From positions 3,024,273-3,088,272 of the forward strand of contig NZ_CP010803.1 of assembly GCF_000960975.1 (NCBI RefSeq): a DNA stretch of 64,000 bases, written 5' to 3'. The stretch comes from Martelella endophytica (GTDB lineage Bacteria; Pseudomonadota; Alphaproteobacteria; Rhizobiales; Rhizobiaceae). The position numbers and the translations under genes are program-made. The notes under the pieces were generated by a model. The model was not told the origin of the DNA and searched no databases. It saw nothing but the letters and a program-made list of their open reading frames with translations. Position 1 is the stretch's first letter. Each line of letters begins with the position of its first letter. Of the stretch, positions 1 through 7,655 are shown one piece after another.

Positions 1-198
1 GTGGCAGGGTTCAGCTTTTGCCGCTGCGGCTGGAGCGATCATCCGATGATCGAGGCGCCCTGCGCCGATGCACAGGAGGAGGCCGAAGATGCGGCCATCC
101 GCAGGATGATCGAAAGCGGTACCGACTGGCGACCGCGTGAACACTTTCTGGCGGACGGATCCGGCCTGACGGTCGATCGGAAGGCTGGTGCAGCATGA
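1..198 (+). CDS. Small phage-type hypothetical protein, possibly 5'-truncated
   Basis: A 65-residue reading frame open from the first base of the window, so its true start may lie upstream; the GTG at base 1 is only a possible start. It has two N-terminal cysteines (CRCGW) and a third at residue 21. The TGA stop overlaps the ATG of the next gene (ATGA), which suggests translational coupling and membership in the same transcript. No family was recognised. The tight packing with the GcrA-like, replication-type and NusG-like genes downstream places it in the phage-like cluster. Confidence 0.45.
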   Translation: MAGFSFCRCGWSDHPMIEAPCADAQEEAEDAAIRRMIESGTDWRPREHFLADGSGLTVDRKAGAA

Positions 199-707
199 GG
201 TACTGGGACCGTCAGGCGATCGAGGCAATGGCCGCGATGCGCCGGGATGGCAAGGCGCTGACGGCGATTGCCGCGGCGTGGGGTGTCTCGCGCATGGTCG
301 TAGCCGGCATTGCCCGCCGCAATCCGGACCTGTTTCCCGTCAGGGAGAGGAAGACCGAAGCGGAGAAGGCAGCCGCCATCGAGGCCGAACGCAAGGCGAA
401 GGCTGCAAGGCTGCTGGCGAAGCGGAAGAAGAAGCCTGCACCAACAACTGCCATCGATGCACCGATCCGCAGGCAGGTGCCGATCGAGGCCTATGACACA
501 CAGCACATGCAGCTCCCGGGCAGTCCCACCGTGCCGTTCATCGACTGCGGCGAATTCCGCTGCCGACTGGTGCTGACCCCGGGCGGCGAACGGCTCGGCC
601 CGGATGCACCCTGCTGTGGCAGACCGGTGGCAGAAGGCGCTGCCTACTGCCCGGAACACCAGAAGCTGATGTACCGCCCTTACGAGAGGAGGACGCCGGC
701 ATGGTGA
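195..707 (+). CDS. GcrA-like regulatory protein (phage-borne)
   Basis: 170 residues. The N-terminus (RYWDRQAIEAMAAMRRDGK, then AIAAAWGVSRMVV) resembles the GcrA helix-turn-helix, in which a Trp-containing helix is followed by a short recognition helix. A Lys/Arg/Ala-rich linker at about residues 50-85 precedes a C-terminal block with FRCRL, CCGRPV and YCPEHQ, the Cys/His pattern seen at the end of GcrA proteins. GcrA is a sigma70 cofactor of Alphaproteobacteria that acts at methylated promoters; phage and plasmid versions exist. The gene overlaps both neighbours. The role here, host or phage transcription control, is inferred. The N-terminus diverges from the canonical WTDERV form. Confidence 0.6.
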   Translation: MRYWDRQAIEAMAAMRRDGKALTAIAAAWGVSRMVVAGIARRNPDLFPVRERKTEAEKAAAIEAERKAKAARLLAKRKKKPAPTTAIDAPIRRQVPIEAYDTQHMQLPGSPTVPFIDCGEFRCRLVLTPGGERLGPDAPCCGRPVAEGAAYCPEHQKLMYRPYERRTPAW

Positions 708-1441
708 TCGCCTCACCTCCGCTTCGCCACTTCGAGCGCACCACCGTCGCGCACGGCAGCAGCATGGCTGCAGCCCTGCGGATCGTCTGCGGCTGCTGCG
801 AGGCGAGCGGCTACGCGATCCTCACCGCCACGCTGCGGCAGGCACCAGCCGAGGCCATCACGGACCACTTCCGCACCGGCGGCTGGAAGGTCGGAGCCAC
901 ACCGGCAGACGACCGGTGCCCGGCCTGCCGCCGAAACACCCGAACCCAAACGAAAGGACAGGACATGGCAACCGCAAAGCCGCGAAAGGCTGCAACGAAG
1001 GCCTTCGCCGTGAAGGCAACAACAGCCCTCACAGCAGCCCCGGTATCCTCAGAGGCCACCACCGCGCCGCAGGCAGACCCGCCACCGGCGATGGACCGGG
1101 AAGACCGGCGGATCATCACCGAGAAGCTGGATGACGTCTATGGCGACCGCGGCTATCGCGGATCCTGGACCGATGCCACGCTCGCCCGGGACCTGAATGT
1201 TCCGCGGGCCTGGGTGAGCGACGTCCGCGAGGCCTTCTTCGGGCCGGAGGGCAGCAATCCGCTGCTGGACGAATACACCGCCGAGAAAGAAGGTTTTGAC
1301 CGTCTCCATGCCGGCTTCATGGCGGCCCGCAAGGCGCACTGCGAGGAACATGACCGGCTCTTGAAGCTGGCCCTGGATCTTTCCGGCAAGGCCGACGAGA
1401 TTGCCCGCATCGGCAAGCGGATCGAGCGGGAACTCGGCTGA
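701..1441 (+). CDS. Cys-containing phage-cluster protein of unknown function
   Basis: 246 residues from the ATG at 701, which overlaps the end of the GcrA-like gene. Residues about 30-76 carry two cysteine groups (CGCC and CPAC) that could bind zinc. Then comes a low-complexity Ala/Thr/Pro linker and a compact C-terminal domain (about residues 125-246) with a helix-turn-helix-like stretch (LARDLNVPRAWVSDVREAF) and a helical, coiled-coil-like tail. A second in-frame ATG at 965 follows a good ribosome-binding sequence (AAAGGACAGG), so the C-terminal domain may also be made alone. The stop abuts the next start at 1441. A DNA-binding role is inferred from the HTH-like segment only. Confidence 0.55.
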   Translation: MVIASPPLRHFERTTVAHGSSMAAALRIVCGCCEASGYAILTATLRQAPAEAITDHFRTGGWKVGATPADDRCPACRRNTRTQTKGQDMATAKPRKAATKAFAVKATTALTAAPVSSEATTAPQADPPPAMDREDRRIITEKLDDVYGDRGYRGSWTDATLARDLNVPRAWVSDVREAFFGPEGSNPLLDEYTAEKEGFDRLHAGFMAARKAHCEEHDRLLKLALDLSGKADEIARIGKRIERELG

Positions 1442-2520
1442 TGACCCCGGTTGCCGCCCTCATAGCCGATCTGGTGCGTGCAGGCGTTGATGCCGATCTG
1501 ATCGGCCGCACGGCTGCGGCGCTGGCCGAGCGCGAACCTGTGTTCGTGCCGGTTGGTACCGGAGAGGCGGATGACGTCATGGTCGCAGAAGGCCATGGCG
1601 GTCGTTCGGCTGCGGCCAGACGACAGGCACGCTATCGGGCACGGAGGGCGGCAAAACCGGAGGCAGACCGTAACGCAGGCATAACGCGTGACGTAACGCG
1701 TGACGGTGGGCAGGAGGCAGGCGAGAACGGCAGAGCCCCTGAGATTGCTGGCGAAACGGCAGATCGGACCGCGGTCGGTGACGCTTCAGACCGTAACGCG
1801 GCGTTACGCTGTGTTACGGGTGACGTAACGCGTTACGGTGAGCCACAAAAAGACACTTCCCCCCAAACCCCCTATCAGAAAAATTCCCCCCTGAAAGAAA
1901 AGGCCCCTAAAGGGGCCCAAAAGAAAGCTCCCCCCATCGGGGCTGAAGCGGGTCTGTTTGCAGCAGAACCGGATGCCGGTCTCAACACCGGTCCCGGGGC
2001 AGGTCTCAGGGCCGACCTCGGAGGCGAACCGGAGAGGGCAGGGGCAACAGGCGACACCGTCAGCACCGGCAAGCGCCGGTCCCGTCGACACGGTGGCGAT
2101 ATCACCGGGCTGACGGCGGAGTTCGATGACGCTGTCTGGCCGATCTATCCGCAGAAGGTTGCCCGCAAGACGGCGCTGAAGGCATGGGCTTCGGCACGGC
2201 AGCGCGCCGACTTCGACACGATTATCGCCGGCCTGAAGCGCTACGTCGCCAAGACCGACGACCGGCCGTGGTGCAACCTCTCGACATGGCTCAATCAGGA
2301 CCGCTGGACCGACAGGCCGGCCCCGGAACCCGTGTCCACGCCCGCCGCATCATCGGCCCGGTCGCCGCCATGGCCAGTAACACGCGCCGATCATCTGCGT
2401 GAACACCACAGGCGGGCGCAGGCATCCTTCGACAAACGCACAGGGCAGAACAATGGCAAACGAGATGCAGACATCATCGACATCGACAGAACTGACTGGA
2501 CGGTTGAGAGCCGCACTTGA
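1441..2520 (+). CDS. Phage replication-initiator-like protein
   Basis: 359 residues. Residues about 1-70 form a helical Arg/Ala-rich domain; residues 75-215 are low-complexity and probably disordered; residues about 220-285 carry the pattern FDDAVWPIYPQKVARKTA, KAW and WLNQDRW, common in phage O/DnaD-type replication proteins of Rhizobiales. The DNA encoding the disordered part holds a cluster of TAACGCG repeats and palindromes, like the origin inside lambda O. The gene abuts the preceding gene and overlaps the next. Initiator function is inferred from the motif, the context and the in-gene repeats; I could not test it by homology search. Confidence 0.6.
   Translation: MTPVAALIADLVRAGVDADLIGRTAAALAEREPVFVPVGTGEADDVMVAEGHGGRSAAARRQARYRARRAAKPEADRNAGITRDVTRDGGQEAGENGRAPEIAGETADRTAVGDASDRNAALRCVTGDVTRYGEPQKDTSPQTPYQKNSPLKEKAPKGAQKKAPPIGAEAGLFAAEPDAGLNTGPGAGLRADLGGEPERAGATGDTVSTGKRRSRRHGGDITGLTAEFDDAVWPIYPQKVARKTALKAWASARQRADFDTIIAGLKRYVAKTDDRPWCNLSTWLNQDRWTDRPAPEPVSTPAASSARSPPWPVTRADHLREHHRRAQASFDKRTGQNNGKRDADIIDIDRTDWTVESRT
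1668..1837. repeat. Iteron-like TAACGCG repeat cluster inside the replication gene
   Basis: CCGTAACGC lies at 1668-1676. TAACGCGTGACG is repeated twice in perfect tandem at 1682-1693 and 1694-1705. CCGTAACGCG at 1791-1800 is followed by GCGTTACGC at 1801-1809, and a 14-base perfect palindrome (CGTAACGCGTTACG) sits at 1824-1837. About 60 bases downstream is a G/C hairpin (GGCCCCT / AGGGGCC, 1902-1917) in a run of C-tracts and A-tracts. Repeats plus palindromes within an initiator gene fit a phage origin. The alternative is simple codon repetition (RNAxxxDVTRD). Confidence 0.6.
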
Positions 2521-2947
2521 ACCGGCAGGTGCACACCGCTCCGACCTGATGCTGGCGAAGCTGATGCAATACGGCTTCATCCTCCCCGACAGCATCGATC
2601 CGGAGATGGCGCCGGAGCTTTATGCGGACGTGCTGAGGGACAAACCCGTCGGTGCCATGCGCCGGGTGTTCGAGAACCTCAGGCTTGGCCGCTATGAGCG
2701 CTTCCGCTCGTTTCTGCCGAAGCCGGCCGAACTCTCCGCCCTCGTCGATGAAGCCGCCCGCCATGACCGGGAGATGCTGCGGATCGAGCGCGAGCGGGTG
2801 AGTGGCATCGAAGAACGCCGACGGCTGTCGGCATCGCTCTCGCCGGAGGAGAAGCAACGGCGCCGGGAGAAGGTCGCAGCCGCGAAGGCCCTGATCGCCG
2901 GAGCCGCGGCTCACCGAACCACAGGAGGGCACGATGACCGGCACTGA
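2453..2947 (+). CDS. Phage-cluster protein, possible replication helper
   Basis: 164 residues from the ATG at 2453; an upstream in-frame GTG at 2399 would add 18 residues lying wholly inside the preceding gene. The protein is almost entirely helical with no cysteine. It has a conserved-looking core (LMLAKLMQYGFILPDSIDPEM, then FRSFLPKPAEL) and a charged C-terminal coiled-coil segment (REMLRIERERV to EEKQRRREKV). The LPKPAEL phrase is reminiscent of LPTPAEM in phage P-like or helicase-loader-adjacent proteins, a weak hint only. It overlaps the preceding gene by 68 bases and the next by 14. No family is claimed. Confidence 0.55.
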   Translation: MANEMQTSSTSTELTGRLRAALEPAGAHRSDLMLAKLMQYGFILPDSIDPEMAPELYADVLRDKPVGAMRRVFENLRLGRYERFRSFLPKPAELSALVDEAARHDREMLRIERERVSGIEERRRLSASLSPEEKQRRREKVAAAKALIAGAAAHRTTGGHDDRH

Positions 2948-3677
2948 CAGCGAAGACCGCAGGATGGTGCGAAAGGCCTTCCTGAAGTTCTACCGCCAAT
3001 GGCCGACCTTCGGCGATGACAGCGACGAGCGGGCCTTTGCCGAATGGCAGGGACTGACGGCGGAAGACCGGGAGAGGGCCTCGACCCTGCTGCCTGCTTT
3101 CCTCACCCTTGCCGCGATGAAGGGCAGGGCGGTGAAGTTTGCTGCCAGCACCTATCTCAGGGACAAGCGCTGGCAGGATGTGCCCGAAGGCATGGAAGCC
3201 CCGGCAACAGGCCCTGCCATGGCCGCAACGTTCGGCAAGGCGTGGATGGCCGAGCGCTTCATCCGGCTTGCAGAACCCTGCACACCGCTGCCACCGCTCA
3301 CCCGGTTCCAGGAGCATGAGATCGCTGCAGGCAGAACGGACCGCAACGCCCTCCAGCATGAGCGGATGCAGAAGATGGGCTGGCCTTCCGTGAATGCGAT
3401 GCATGATCAGGCGGTGCGCTATCCGGGCCGAGGTGTCCGGGTCTCGGCGGAAACGGTGCTGCTCGGCTCTGACTTCGAGCCGGTGAAGGTCGGAAGCGAT
3501 CTCTGGCTGGCATGGGAGCAGGAGCACAGGGCCCGGGGTTATCCGTGGCTGACCGATACGGGCAGGGCGGAATGGGTCTACTTCCCGCCGCTCGATGACG
3601 GCACGCCGGCAACGGCGCTCAACGGCTTCTTCGACAGGTTACAGCGGATCGGACAGAGCGAGGCGGCAGCACAATGA
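2934..3677 (+). CDS. Phage-cluster protein with a replication-type YLxxRRW motif
   Basis: 247 residues. The N-terminal third (FLKFYRQWPTF, an EW helix, then ASTYLRDKRWQDV at about residues 70-85) has the same arrangement as the C-terminal motif of the replication-type protein two genes upstream (KAW then WLNQDRW). The two may share a domain. The remainder has a Trp-rich segment (about residues 180-225) and no catalytic motif that I recognise. The stop overlaps a possible ATG of the NusG-like gene (ATGA at 3674). Probably part of the same phage replication or transcription operon; function unknown. Confidence 0.6.
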   Translation: MTGTDSEDRRMVRKAFLKFYRQWPTFGDDSDERAFAEWQGLTAEDRERASTLLPAFLTLAAMKGRAVKFAASTYLRDKRWQDVPEGMEAPATGPAMAATFGKAWMAERFIRLAEPCTPLPPLTRFQEHEIAAGRTDRNALQHERMQKMGWPSVNAMHDQAVRYPGRGVRVSAETVLLGSDFEPVKVGSDLWLAWEQEHRARGYPWLTDTGRAEWVYFPPLDDGTPATALNGFFDRLQRIGQSEAAAQ

Positions 3678-3730
3678 CGATAGTGGGGATGGTGGCGGAG
3701 ATGACGGCAGCAGCAACGGCAAGGATCACA

Positions 3731-4369
3731 ATGACGAGCAGCATCGAAGCGGAACTCGGCGAACGCAGCCTGCGCAAGCTGGAGCGGGACGATGCGATTC
3801 GGCGGATGCGGCGGGACGAGCAGGGGGCGCTAGCTTCCGACACCGAAAGCGACACGGCGTGCTGGTATGTGGCCGTTGTTCATCCGGGCCATGAGCAGGA
3901 GACGGAAGCAGCCCTGAAGGCGATCGGGGCCGAGGCGCTGGTGCCGATGCGCCGGGGCAAGCGACGCAAGCGCCGTGGCAAGTTGCTGCCGCCGCAGGAC
4001 GAGGTGCTGATGACCGGCTATGTCCTCGTCCGCTTCGTCAGCACGGCGAAGGCGCTGAGAGGGCTGCTGAGGCAGGAGCATGTCACGGCGATCCTCGGGG
4101 GATGGGAGACACCCTATGCCCTCAAGGCCGATGCCATCTCAGCTCTCCTGCGCAAGGCGGACAATGGAGCCTTCGACTACGAGCGGCAGAGCGATGTACT
4201 GGTCGTTGCCGGTGACAGGGTGACGGTCGAGGACGGGATATTCGCCGGGCAGTTGGGGACGGTGGTGACGCCCAACACCATGGGCAAGGGTGATGTCGTA
4301 ATCGAGGTCGATCTGTTCGGGCGGATGACGCCGATGGTCATGCCGTTGGCCTGTGTCAGCAAGGTGTAG
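3731..4369 (+). CDS. NusG-family transcription antitermination protein (NGN + KOW)
   Basis: 212 residues from the ATG at 3731, preceded by AAGGA at 3721-3725; an in-frame ATG at 3674 would add 19 residues and overlaps the previous stop. A charged helix (about residues 1-40) precedes an NGN domain (WYVAVVHPGHEQETEAALKA, then a basic RRGKRRKRRGK loop and TGYVLVRF). A C-terminal KOW domain follows (VVAGDRVTVEDGIFAGQLGTVV to the end). NusG paralogues bind RNA polymerase and let it read through terminators. This is clearly not the housekeeping nusG, since no secE or rpl genes are nearby. As the last gene before a strong terminator it may control phage late expression; that is inference. Confidence 0.75.
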   Translation: MTSSIEAELGERSLRKLERDDAIRRMRRDEQGALASDTESDTACWYVAVVHPGHEQETEAALKAIGAEALVPMRRGKRRKRRGKLLPPQDEVLMTGYVLVRFVSTAKALRGLLRQEHVTAILGGWETPYALKADAISALLRKADNGAFDYERQSDVLVVAGDRVTVEDGIFAGQLGTVVTPNTMGKGDVVIEVDLFGRMTPMVMPLACVSKV

Positions 4370-4470
4370 CAGAATGGCTGGATTGTCGGCGTCATTGATG
4401 CGTTGCTAAATCATCGCGTTCCCGGCGGCCAGATTCAGGCCTTCTGACTGAGTGCCTGGGACGGGTGCAG

Positions 4471-4505
4471 AAGGGCGGATCGCTTCGGCGGTCCGCCCTT
4501 TGGTT
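4471..4505 (+). terminator. Rho-independent terminator closing the phage-like operon
   Basis: A 13-base stem, AAGGGCGGATCGC pairing with GCGGTCCGCCCTT with one G-T wobble, closed by a TTCG tetraloop and followed by TTTGGTTT. It lies 101 bases after the NusG-like stop codon and ends the plus-strand operon. Confidence 0.8.
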
Positions 4506-4816
4506 TACGGGGTCCGCCAGCCTTCAGAAAACGGCGGGTCCTTCCGCAGCCCCTTGCCCTTGCGGGTATTTGGCACCGCGCGGGTTGCCCAGTCTGAGGC
4601 TAAATTCGAAGCCTAAAGTAGGCGCTAAAGTTTAGGGTGGGGGTAAAGTGCTCTTCCAACTAGCTGCCGTTGGGCTTCCGTTAAAAGTTCCGGCGCGCGG
4701 ACGCCTGTCAAGGTCGCTGAAGACTGAACCCGCAAGCGCGAATGCCGGACTAACAGATGCTAACCTTGGCTCTGATGCGGCATTGAATTCCCCACATATG
4801 GAAAGCGGTATACACC
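4506..4816. other. Non-coding junction between phage-like cluster and chromosomal genes
   Basis: No convincing gene. GC content drops around 4590-4830. The region holds the CTAAA repeat group described separately. It may contain the boundary of the phage-like element, but I see no tRNA end or clear attachment-site duplication within the window. Confidence 0.5.
4600..4635. repeat. Phased CTAAA repeats, operator-like
   Basis: CTAAA occurs at 4600, 4613 and 4625, spaced 13 and 12 bases, and the last copy is part of the palindrome CTAAA-G-TTTAG (4625-4635). About one helical turn between copies fits a cooperative protein-binding site, such as a phage repressor operator. No adjacent repressor gene is seen. 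Confidence 0.4.
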
Positions 4817-5722
4817 TTAATCCGCGACGGGCGTATTGCCTCTTGAATATGCTCCTGGTGACATACCCACATAGCGGCTGAACGCTGTGCTGAAGGCGCT
4901 AACCGAGCCATAGCCGACCCGCTCAGCAATCTTCGCGGTGGCCACCTTCTGCCGCAAGAGCTGCTTTGCAAGTGCCATGCGCCAGCCAGTAACATAATCC
5001 ATCGGAGTAACGCCGATCTCGCGTTGGAAGCGGGCATAGAACGTAGACCGTGACATTGCTGCCTCGCTTGCAAGGCTTTCGGCGCTGATACTGCGGGTCG
5101 GGTCTTCATGAATACGCTTCAGCGTCGGGGCCAGTTTCGGATCGGCCATGCCACGCAAAAGACCCGGCGTGGCCTCAGCGCCACCCGTCGAGCGCAGCGC
5201 TTCGATGAAGAGAACTTCCAGCAGATGCGAAAGCACGATCTCGCGGGCAGTTCGTCTGGCGCCGGTTTCCTCGTTGATCATCTGCACCAGCAGCATCAGC
5301 CGTTTTGCGCCGCGCACATGAATGAGATCCGGCAGAAGCGAAGCCAGAAGCGCTTTGTCGTCGGAACCGAAGGCGCAATGGCCGACCATTGCCCGGATTT
5401 CGACAGGCGTTGCGGGATCGCCGAGCCTGAAAACGCCGGGACTGGTTTCCAGCCGCTGGGCGAGCGCCCCGCGCGGCGGCGGCTGAAGGCTGCTCATGGT
5501 GAAGGAGTAGGCCTCCGGAATGAGGATAAAGTCACCGACCTTTAGCAGCATGGGCTTCCTGCCCGCAATTGTCAGAAGGCATTCGCCCTCGACGATGGCG
5601 CAATAAAACGGACTGCCAAGCTCGGTGCGTTCCACGAGCCACGGCCCGCCGCCTGTCACCTGCTTGGCGATGGAGGGTTGCGGTTTCAGCAGTGAGACGA
5701 CTTCTGCGACCGGATCGGTCAT
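4817..5722 (-). CDS. AraC-family transcriptional regulator with cupin sensor domain
   Basis: 301 residues from the ATG at 5722; the frame extends upstream to 5788, but the chosen start fits the family. Residues about 1-180 form the cupin-type ligand domain of this AraC subfamily (LVERTELGSPFYCAIVEGECLL, VGDFILIPEAYSFT). Residues about 195-300 are a double HTH (ISAESLASEAAMSRSTFYARFQ, then IAERVGYGSVSAFSTAFSRYVGMSPG). It is divergent from a short-chain reductase across about 90 bases that contain an inverted repeat, so it probably regulates that gene and the following hydrolase. The inducer is unknown; members of this group often control redox or detoxification enzymes. Confidence 0.85.
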   Translation of the reverse strand: MTDPVAEVVSLLKPQPSIAKQVTGGGPWLVERTELGSPFYCAIVEGECLLTIAGRKPMLLKVGDFILIPEAYSFTMSSLQPPPRGALAQRLETSPGVFRLGDPATPVEIRAMVGHCAFGSDDKALLASLLPDLIHVRGAKRLMLLVQMINEETGARRTAREIVLSHLLEVLFIEALRSTGGAEATPGLLRGMADPKLAPTLKRIHEDPTRSISAESLASEAAMSRSTFYARFQREIGVTPMDYVTGWRMALAKQLLRQKVATAKIAERVGYGSVSAFSTAFSRYVGMSPGAYSRGNTPVAD

Positions 5723-5748
5723 ATTTTCGGACTTTCGATAAATAATAA

Positions 5749-5773
5749 CGGACATACAATTATAGAATGTCCG
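5749..5773. promoter_or_regulatory. Inverted repeat in the AraC/SDR divergent promoter
   Basis: CGGACAT at 5749-5755 and ATGTCCG at 5767-5773 are perfect 7-base arms around an AT-rich 11-base spacer. A half-site-like CGGACT lies nearby at 5729-5734. Its position between the divergent starts suggests an operator for the AraC-type regulator. Confidence 0.5.
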
Positions 5774-5815
5774 GGAGCGCAAGCCCATTTTGGTGCAAGT
5801 TCAACAACAGGAGAT

Positions 5816-6580
5816 ATGAACATGCCCAGGATGCTTGTGAGCGGCGCCTCTTCCGGATTCGGTCTCGCCATCGCCCGGACCTTTCTTGCCAAGGGCTGGG
5901 ACGTGGTGGCGACAATGCGTGATCCGAACACCAACCAATTGCCCGCCTCCGACAGGCTCACGGTCCTGCCTCTCGACGTCACAGACGCGGAAAGCATCGC
6001 GGACGCCGTTACAGCGGCCGGGCCGCTCGACGCGCTGGTCAACAATGCCGGCGTCGGCATGCTGAATGTGCTTGAGGGCGCGGACATGGAGAAGGTGCGC
6101 GAATTGTTCGAGACCAATGTTCTCGGCGCAATGGCGATGACCAGGGCGGTGCTGCCGCAGATGCGGCTTCGAGAGACGGGCGTTATCGTCAATGTCAGCT
6201 CCAGCGTTACCCTGAAGCCATTTCCGGCCCTGTCTGTCTATAGTGCCAGCAAGGCGGCGCTGAATGCCTTTACCGAGAGCCTTGCCCTTGAGGCGAAATT
6301 GTTCGGCGTACGCGCCCGCCTCGTTCTGCCGGGCTCCGCGCCTGCCACAGGCTTCGGCAAGAACGCCGTGGCGCGGATGGGGATGGAGATCCCAGAGCCC
6401 TACACCGCCTTCGTTCACGACTATCTGGCAACGCTTCGCTCCGGCACCCTGTTCACGACGCCGGAAGATGTGGCCGAGGCCGTCTGGCAGGCCGTGACGG
6501 ACGACAACGCTCCGATGATGATCCCTGCTGGCGCGGACACGCGGGCTTTGTTCGAAGGCGAACATAACGCCACAGCCTGA
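5816..6580 (+). CDS. Short-chain dehydrogenase/reductase (SDR)
   Basis: 254 residues, a classical SDR length. The Rossmann motif GASSGFG lies at residues 10-16, NNAG at about 78, the catalytic Ser in VNVSSS, and YSASK with catalytic Tyr and Lys at about 142-146. The start is supported by AGGAG seven bases upstream. The cofactor is probably NADP; the substrate cannot be read from the sequence. The C-terminal segment follows SDRs related to 17-beta-hydroxysteroid-type reductases (SAPATGFGKNA), without the usual PG motif order. It is the first gene of a two-gene unit with the hydrolase 37 bases downstream and probably under the divergent AraC regulator. Confidence 0.85.
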   Translation: MNMPRMLVSGASSGFGLAIARTFLAKGWDVVATMRDPNTNQLPASDRLTVLPLDVTDAESIADAVTAAGPLDALVNNAGVGMLNVLEGADMEKVRELFETNVLGAMAMTRAVLPQMRLRETGVIVNVSSSVTLKPFPALSVYSASKAALNAFTESLALEAKLFGVRARLVLPGSAPATGFGKNAVARMGMEIPEPYTAFVHDYLATLRSGTLFTTPEDVAEAVWQAVTDDNAPMMIPAGADTRALFEGEHNATA

Positions 6581-6617
6581 ACCCGTCTTTCACACCTCCA
6601 TTTCAGGAGTTTGATCC

Positions 6618-7574
6618 ATGAATAATCTGATCGATCTGGCGCGGCACATCCCCGCACCTGAGGCGGCGCTGACTGTTGCCTATACGCCGATCCGCCTCGC
6701 AATGGCGGGCCGCCAGCCACTGGAATTGCGGCTGACGATGCCCGCAAGCGGAGACAGGTTTCCCATCGTGCTTTTGTCCCATGGCTTCGGACCATCGAAC
6801 TATATTCCTTCCAAGGATGGCTATGCCCACCTTGCCCAGTTCTGGGCGGAACGCGGCTTTGCGGTGATTCAGCCGACCCATGCCAGCTCGCGCGTCGGCG
6901 GCATGCCTGCGGAAAGAGAAGGCGCGCCGTTCTTCTGGCGCGAGCGGGTGGAAGAGCTTAGGGCCATTCTCGACCGTCTGGACGAAATCGAGCAACAGGT
7001 AGGTGGCGTTGCCGGAAGGCTGGACGGAAAACGCATTGCGGCGGTTGGTCATTCCTTCGGCGGGCACACGGTTTCCCTGCTGCTGGGCGCGACATTGCAG
7101 GGTGAAGATTTCGCCGATCCGCGCATTTCGGCCGGCATTCTGCTGGCAGCACCCGGGCGCGGCGGTGACGATCTGACGGAGGAAAACCCGGCGCGGCTCC
7201 CGTTTTTCGATGTCGATTTCTCAATGATCGCCGCACCAAGCCTGGTCGTTTGCGGTGCTGAGGACAATCCGCATTTCACCCCGCGCGGCCCGGAATGGCA
7301 CGCCGATGCTTTTCATGATGCAGTGGCCTCGGACCGCGATCTGCTGACACTCCACGGTGTTGGCCACGGCCTTGGCGGCATTGCCGGACTGGACGCGAAG
7401 GAGACGGAAACCGAGGCCCCCGATGTGCTCGAAGCGCTGAAGCGTTTGTCTCTTGCGTGGCTCAAGTCGGCCCTTGGCGCCGATCCAGCGGCGTGGGCGA
7501 AAAGCCGCGCAGCGCTTGAACAGTACGCTCCCTCGCTTGGAGATGTGATCGCCCGGCAGGCTGAAACGCGATAA
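6618..7574 (+). CDS. Alpha/beta hydrolase (dienelactone hydrolase / PAF-acetylhydrolase-like)
   Basis: 318 residues. The nucleophile elbow GHSFGG is at about residues 143-148, an oxyanion-type stretch LLSHGFGPSNY is near residue 55, a likely acid lies in VCGAEDNPH, and a candidate His is in GVGHGLGG. No signal peptide, so cytoplasmic. The family hydrolyses esters or lactones; the real substrate is unknown. The start has AGGAG ten bases upstream. Paired with the SDR just upstream it may belong to a small catabolic or detoxification pathway. Confidence 0.8.
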   Translation: MNNLIDLARHIPAPEAALTVAYTPIRLAMAGRQPLELRLTMPASGDRFPIVLLSHGFGPSNYIPSKDGYAHLAQFWAERGFAVIQPTHASSRVGGMPAEREGAPFFWRERVEELRAILDRLDEIEQQVGGVAGRLDGKRIAAVGHSFGGHTVSLLLGATLQGEDFADPRISAGILLAAPGRGGDDLTEENPARLPFFDVDFSMIAAPSLVVCGAEDNPHFTPRGPEWHADAFHDAVASDRDLLTLHGVGHGLGGIAGLDAKETETEAPDVLEALKRLSLAWLKSALGADPAAWAKSRAALEQYAPSLGDVIARQAETR

Positions 7575-7655
7575 GGACCCGTATCCGCAGCCGCACTTCA
7601 GACGATTTCGGCTCCGCCTGGCGCGGAGCCGTCATGTCGGAGGAGCCCGGTTTTC

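Noticed and set aside
4648..4881. Short plus-strand frame of 77 codons in the phage/chromosome junction
   Set aside because: It overlaps the 3' end of the AraC regulator gene on the other strand, has no clear ribosome site and no domain.
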